Shown here one piece after another: positions 61,538-64,000 of a DNA stretch of 64,000 nucleotides. The notes beneath the pieces were generated by a model, which saw nothing but the letters and a program-made list of their open reading frames with translations, was not told the origin of the DNA and ran no database searches. The translations under genes were made by a program, and so were the position numbers. Numbering within the stretch: position 1 is the stretch's first letter; each line of letters opens with the position of its first letter. The stretch spans positions 310,001 to 374,000 of the forward strand of contig JACKHW010000002.1 of assembly GCA_020638795.1 (NCBI GenBank), read 5' to 3'. The stretch comes from Planctomycetota bacterium (GTDB lineage Bacteria; Planctomycetota; UBA1135; GCA-002748355).

Positions 61538-62720
61538 CGTTGGTGCGGTCGACGAAGGACGCGATCAGTTCGAAACCCTCGGACTCGTGGAAGCCGACCG
61601 AGGCTCGGTTGGGTGGGTCCACGATGATGGCCGCGAGCAGATCCGACTCGCTCGCTTCGCGCTCGAGTGTTTGATACAGAGCTTGTGCAAGGCCTTTTCG
61701 ACGCAGCTGCGGGCGCACGCAGACCTGATTGATCAAGACGAACTGGCGGTCGCAGTACGCGGTTCGAATTGCCACGTAACTCACGTGGTCGGTATCCGGG
61801 ATCCTGTAGTCGCTGTAACCCAGCAAGTATCCGACGACCACGTCGTTCTGCACGACAACGTAGAAGTAGTCCGCGAACTCGAGGAACTTGCGGTAGTCGT
61901 CGAGTTCGTAGTCGCTGATGAGATAGCCGACGTTGTTCGCCTGTGCAGGATCGAGGCGTGATCGTGCACTCAGAGCCGCGATCTCCGCAATCTCGTCGAG
62001 ATCGTTCGGCTTCGCCCGACGTACGGCGAGTTCGCCAGCGCGGAAGTTCCAAGAACTCGCAGGGCGAAGCTCACGGATCAACTGCGATTCCCACTCGCTG
62101 CCATGCTTGCGCTTGAGCTCGTCGACTTTCTCGAAGGGAATCCTCGTCGCTTGTTCAGTTCGGCGCGGCGTCGGCCCGCGATAGAAGATCTCGCCTCGAT
62201 ACTTCGTCGGATAGTCCTGTCCGCCGAGCGTGAAGTGTCCGATGGCGATCCCGAGCACTGTGCCAGGACTGTCCTGCGTCGTGAAGTAGTTGATGTATGC
62301 GAGGTTCTCGTCGAGAACGATGTTCGTCGAGACCGACGTGAAATCCCCTTCGCCCCGGCGGAATGCCTTCGTCTGGACGGAGAGGTTCATGTCGGGTCCG
62401 ATGTATGTGATCGTCGCGAGTTCGTTGCGAATCTCCTTCCCGTCTTCGTACACATCGAAGATCCAAGTCCCTTCGATCCACGTGTGTCCGCAGAGCCACT
62501 TACGGATGCCCCGGAAGCGCACCAGTTGCGCGACGATGAAGTCGGCAGACACGTAGCTGATCGTGATCGAGACCAGAAACGCGATGGCAAGGCCGGCCAG
62601 CTTCCAGTCCGAGCTGTTCTCGATTGCTTCGAGAATGCGCCGTTGGAGTTCGACACACGTGCCGATGGCGACTGCGGTCGTGATGATGGTAACTGCTTGC
62701 CGGAACCTGCGAATTCTCAT
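61500..62720 (-). CDS. Two-helix membrane beta domain fused to GNAT acetyltransferase
   Basis: A 406-residue fusion. Two N-terminal transmembrane helices (about 8-25 and 42-66) lead into a ~125-residue strand-rich domain (WIEGTWIFDVYEDG, ATITYIGPDMNLSVQ, YINYFTTQDSPGTVLGIAIG, YPTKYRGEIFY). The layout recalls the 2TM-beta proteins found with nucleotide-second-messenger immunity systems, but no such system is here. Residues about 232-402 form a GNAT acetyltransferase (RRAKPNDLDEIAEIAAL, YFYVVVQNDVVVGYLLGY, LINQVCVRPQLRRKGLAQAL as the acetyl-CoA loop). It overlaps the ATP-grasp gene by 4 nt and the formyltransferase by up to 38 nt. Confidence 0.78.
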   Translation of the reverse strand: MRIRRFRQAVTIITTAVAIGTCVELQRRILEAIENSSDWKLAGLAIAFLVSITISYVSADFIVAQLVRFRGIRKWLCGHTWIEGTWIFDVYEDGKEIRNELATITYIGPDMNLSVQTKAFRRGEGDFTSVSTNIVLDENLAYINYFTTQDSPGTVLGIAIGHFTLGGQDYPTKYRGEIFYRGPTPRRTEQATRIPFEKVDELKRKHGSEWESQLIRELRPASSWNFRAGELAVRRAKPNDLDEIAEIAALSARSRLDPAQANNVGYLISDYELDDYRKFLEFADYFYVVVQNDVVVGYLLGYSDYRIPDTDHVSYVAIRTAYCDRQFVLINQVCVRPQLRRKGLAQALYQTLEREASESDLLAAIIVDPPNRASVGFHESEGFELIASFVDRTNGVPVLYRRRREA

Positions 62721-63760
62721 CCGTCTCGATCGTGCGTTTCGTTGTGTCGTGCGGTGCGTTTCTCGGCGACCCAGCGCATCGATGCGCTTTCGTAGATCGA
62801 TCGCACGAGATCGTCGTACGACCAGCCTATCGACGACGCAATGACCGGCACGAATCCATGAATGGGGTCGAGGCCAGGGAGTGCGTTCGCTTCGATGAAG
62901 GACGGGGAGCCCGTCTCGTCACATCGGAGGTCGATGCGACTCACATCGCGCAAGTCGAGTGCGGCGTGAACGTGTTCTGCCAGACGCAGGCACGCGTCGC
63001 TGAGTCGTGACTCTCCGTCGGTCCAAACGCGGAATCGCCCACGTTCGCGAGTGTCGTACTTGGTCTGCCAATCCGAGATCGCGAGTGCATGTGTGTGAAA
63101 CGGTTCGATTGCCCCGATGGCCTTGGCCGAGTCGCCGGTTCCGAGGACAGCGACCGAGAACTCGCGTCCCGTCATGAAAGCCTCGACGATCGCCGGTTGT
63201 GCGTAGGCATCCGAGATCTTCGCGACCCTAGACTCGATCTGCTCCTGAGTCGAACACACGCTGCCACTGTCGATTCCCATGCTCGTGCCTTCGTACTGCG
63301 GCTTGACGATGACGGGCAGTGACGGTGGGGAGTCGATCTGGTCCCGTCCCGTCGCTAGCAGCCAATCGGGAGTCGGGAGCCCGGCATGACGAATCTGGAG
63401 TTTCGCAAGATGTTTGTCGTGCGATACGAGCAACGCCCTGGGGTCCGAGTGCGTGTAACGCATGCCGAGGACCTCGTACAGGGCCGGCAACGTCGCTTCG
63501 CGCCAAGGTCCGGATCGACCTTCGGCGATGTTGAATACGGCATCGAGCGGTGGATCGTCGAGCAAGCGAGCGATCGCGGGTCGTCCGTCACCGAGCATCG
63601 CGACGTCGTGCCCGAGGCGGGACAGTGCATCGCGAACCGCGTCGATCGTCGACGGCGTCTCGTAGTCGACTTGGCTGTCTGCTTGGTCGTCGAGCCGGCA
63701 ATCGCGCCCGGAGCCACGTTGCCACCTCCCTTGCAGCGTGAATGCGAGTCCCAGGCGCAT
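62717..63760 (-). CDS. D-Ala-D-Ala ligase-like ATP-grasp enzyme
   Basis: A 347-residue ATP-grasp ligase related to Ddl: FNIAEGRSGPWREATLPALYE (usual FNLLEGxxGEDG), TGSDPxAL-like YTHSDPRALLVSHDK, VIVKPQYEGTSMGI (ATP-binding loop), FMTGREFSVAVLG, and SRIDLRCDETGSPSFIEANALPGL with metal-binding Glu and Asn. It joins two amino acids or amines by an amide bond at ATP cost. The operon context (aminomutase, GNAT, formyltransferase) suggests a small-molecule role rather than peptidoglycan synthesis. It starts 23 nt after the Kbl stop. Confidence 0.85.
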   Translation of the reverse strand: MRLGLAFTLQGRWQRGSGRDCRLDDQADSQVDYETPSTIDAVRDALSRLGHDVAMLGDGRPAIARLLDDPPLDAVFNIAEGRSGPWREATLPALYEVLGMRYTHSDPRALLVSHDKHLAKLQIRHAGLPTPDWLLATGRDQIDSPPSLPVIVKPQYEGTSMGIDSGSVCSTQEQIESRVAKISDAYAQPAIVEAFMTGREFSVAVLGTGDSAKAIGAIEPFHTHALAISDWQTKYDTRERGRFRVWTDGESRLSDACLRLAEHVHAALDLRDVSRIDLRCDETGSPSFIEANALPGLDPIHGFVPVIASSIGWSYDDLVRSIYESASMRWVAEKRTARHNETHDRDG

Positions 63761-63783
63761 CGAACCGTTCCGCCGTCAAGGAG

Positions 63784-64000
63784 TCATTTCAAGACAGACA
63801 GTTTCTTGCCAACTGCTGTAAATGCTTCGACCGCGCGCTCGAGGTGCTCTTGTTCGTGTGCCGCGCTGACCTGCACCCGAATGCGCGCCGTGCCCTTGGG
63901 CACGACAGGATACGAGAAGCCGATCACGTAGATGCCCTCGTCGAGCAAGTCGGCCGCCATCTGCTGCGCGAGCTTGGCTTCGCCGAGCATGATCGGAACG
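63784..64000 (-). CDS. kbl: Glycine C-acetyltransferase (2-amino-3-ketobutyrate CoA ligase), C-terminal part
   Basis: The last 71 residues of an alpha-oxoamine synthase; the rest lies beyond the right edge. The visible PIMLGEAKLAQQMAADLLDE, YVIGFSYPVVPKGTARIRVQ and SAAHEQEHLERAVEAF are typical of Kbl, a PLP enzyme converting 2-amino-3-ketobutyrate and CoA to glycine and acetyl-CoA in threonine breakdown. It is the first gene seen of the minus-strand operon, 23 nt before the ATP-grasp gene. It may be a housekeeping gene or part of the cluster. Confidence 0.88.
   Translation of the reverse strand, partial: VPIMLGEAKLAQQMAADLLDEGIYVIGFSYPVVPKGTARIRVQVSAAHEQEHLERAVEAFTAVGKKLSVLK

Noticed and set aside
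1..64000. CRISPR arrays, prophage, rRNA or replication origin
   Set aside because: No regularly spaced repeats, phage structural genes, rRNA sequence or DnaA-box cluster was seen on reading through.

Overview
The window is G+C-rich DNA (roughly two-thirds G+C in most genes) from a bacterium that looks like a member of the Planctomycetota. The evidence is the combination of four large membrane-anchored Hanks-type Ser/Thr kinases (two carrying C-terminal SUMF1/FGE-like domains, two carrying TPR-like tails), three ECF-type sigma factors (one of the Sigma70_ECF/PF07638 type common in planctomycetes), giant secreted proteases with FG-GAP repeats, a DUF3299 protein and a C-type-lectin/arylsulfotransferase fusion. 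GTG and TTG starts are common and ATGA/GTGA gene overlaps mark many operons. The exact lineage cannot be told from the sequence alone.

Layout. 1-4 kb: a left-truncated lectin-ASST fusion, an M20 amidohydrolase and a secreted barrel-like protein. 4-11.5 kb: two catalytically degenerate M16 peptidase homologues, divergent from an operon of a degenerate PTS enzyme I and a LolD/MacB-type ABC transporter. 11.7-38.4 kb: a block of kinases, sigma factors and secreted proteases (reprolysin-like, trypsin-like, astacin, subtilisin). It also holds a ketoacyl-ACP synthase III / methyltransferase pair that may make a small fatty-acid-derived molecule. Four of the secreted proteins seem to share one beta-rich domain.

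38.4-46.4 kb: a MITE-like palindrome, a DUF3299 protein, an HD-GYP protein, a cupin, a DarG/TARG1-like macro domain, a hydantoinase A subunit, a REP-like palindromic repeat, and plsY-gpsA for phospholipid synthesis. 46.4-51.2 kb: tRNA-Pro(GGG) followed by a distinctly lower-G+C unknown gene, a lipoprotein, and a TMEM175-like channel gene split by a complete IS66 element with a perfect 8-bp target duplication. Removing the element and one copy of the duplication restores a 195-codon reading frame.

51-58 kb: dinB, a metal-efflux (CusC/CusA) locus collapsed by an internal deletion, a degenerate GT2-GtrA protein, a secreted protein, and uppP with a strong terminator. 58-64 kb: a thioredoxin-like protein whose signal peptide is separated from its body by two in-frame TGA codons. 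Beyond it lies a tightly overlapping minus-strand operon: Kbl end, Ddl-like ATP-grasp ligase, a 2TM/beta-domain/GNAT fusion, formyltransferase, and a KamA-family radical SAM aminomutase. This cluster is the best candidate for an undescribed biosynthetic pathway in the window.
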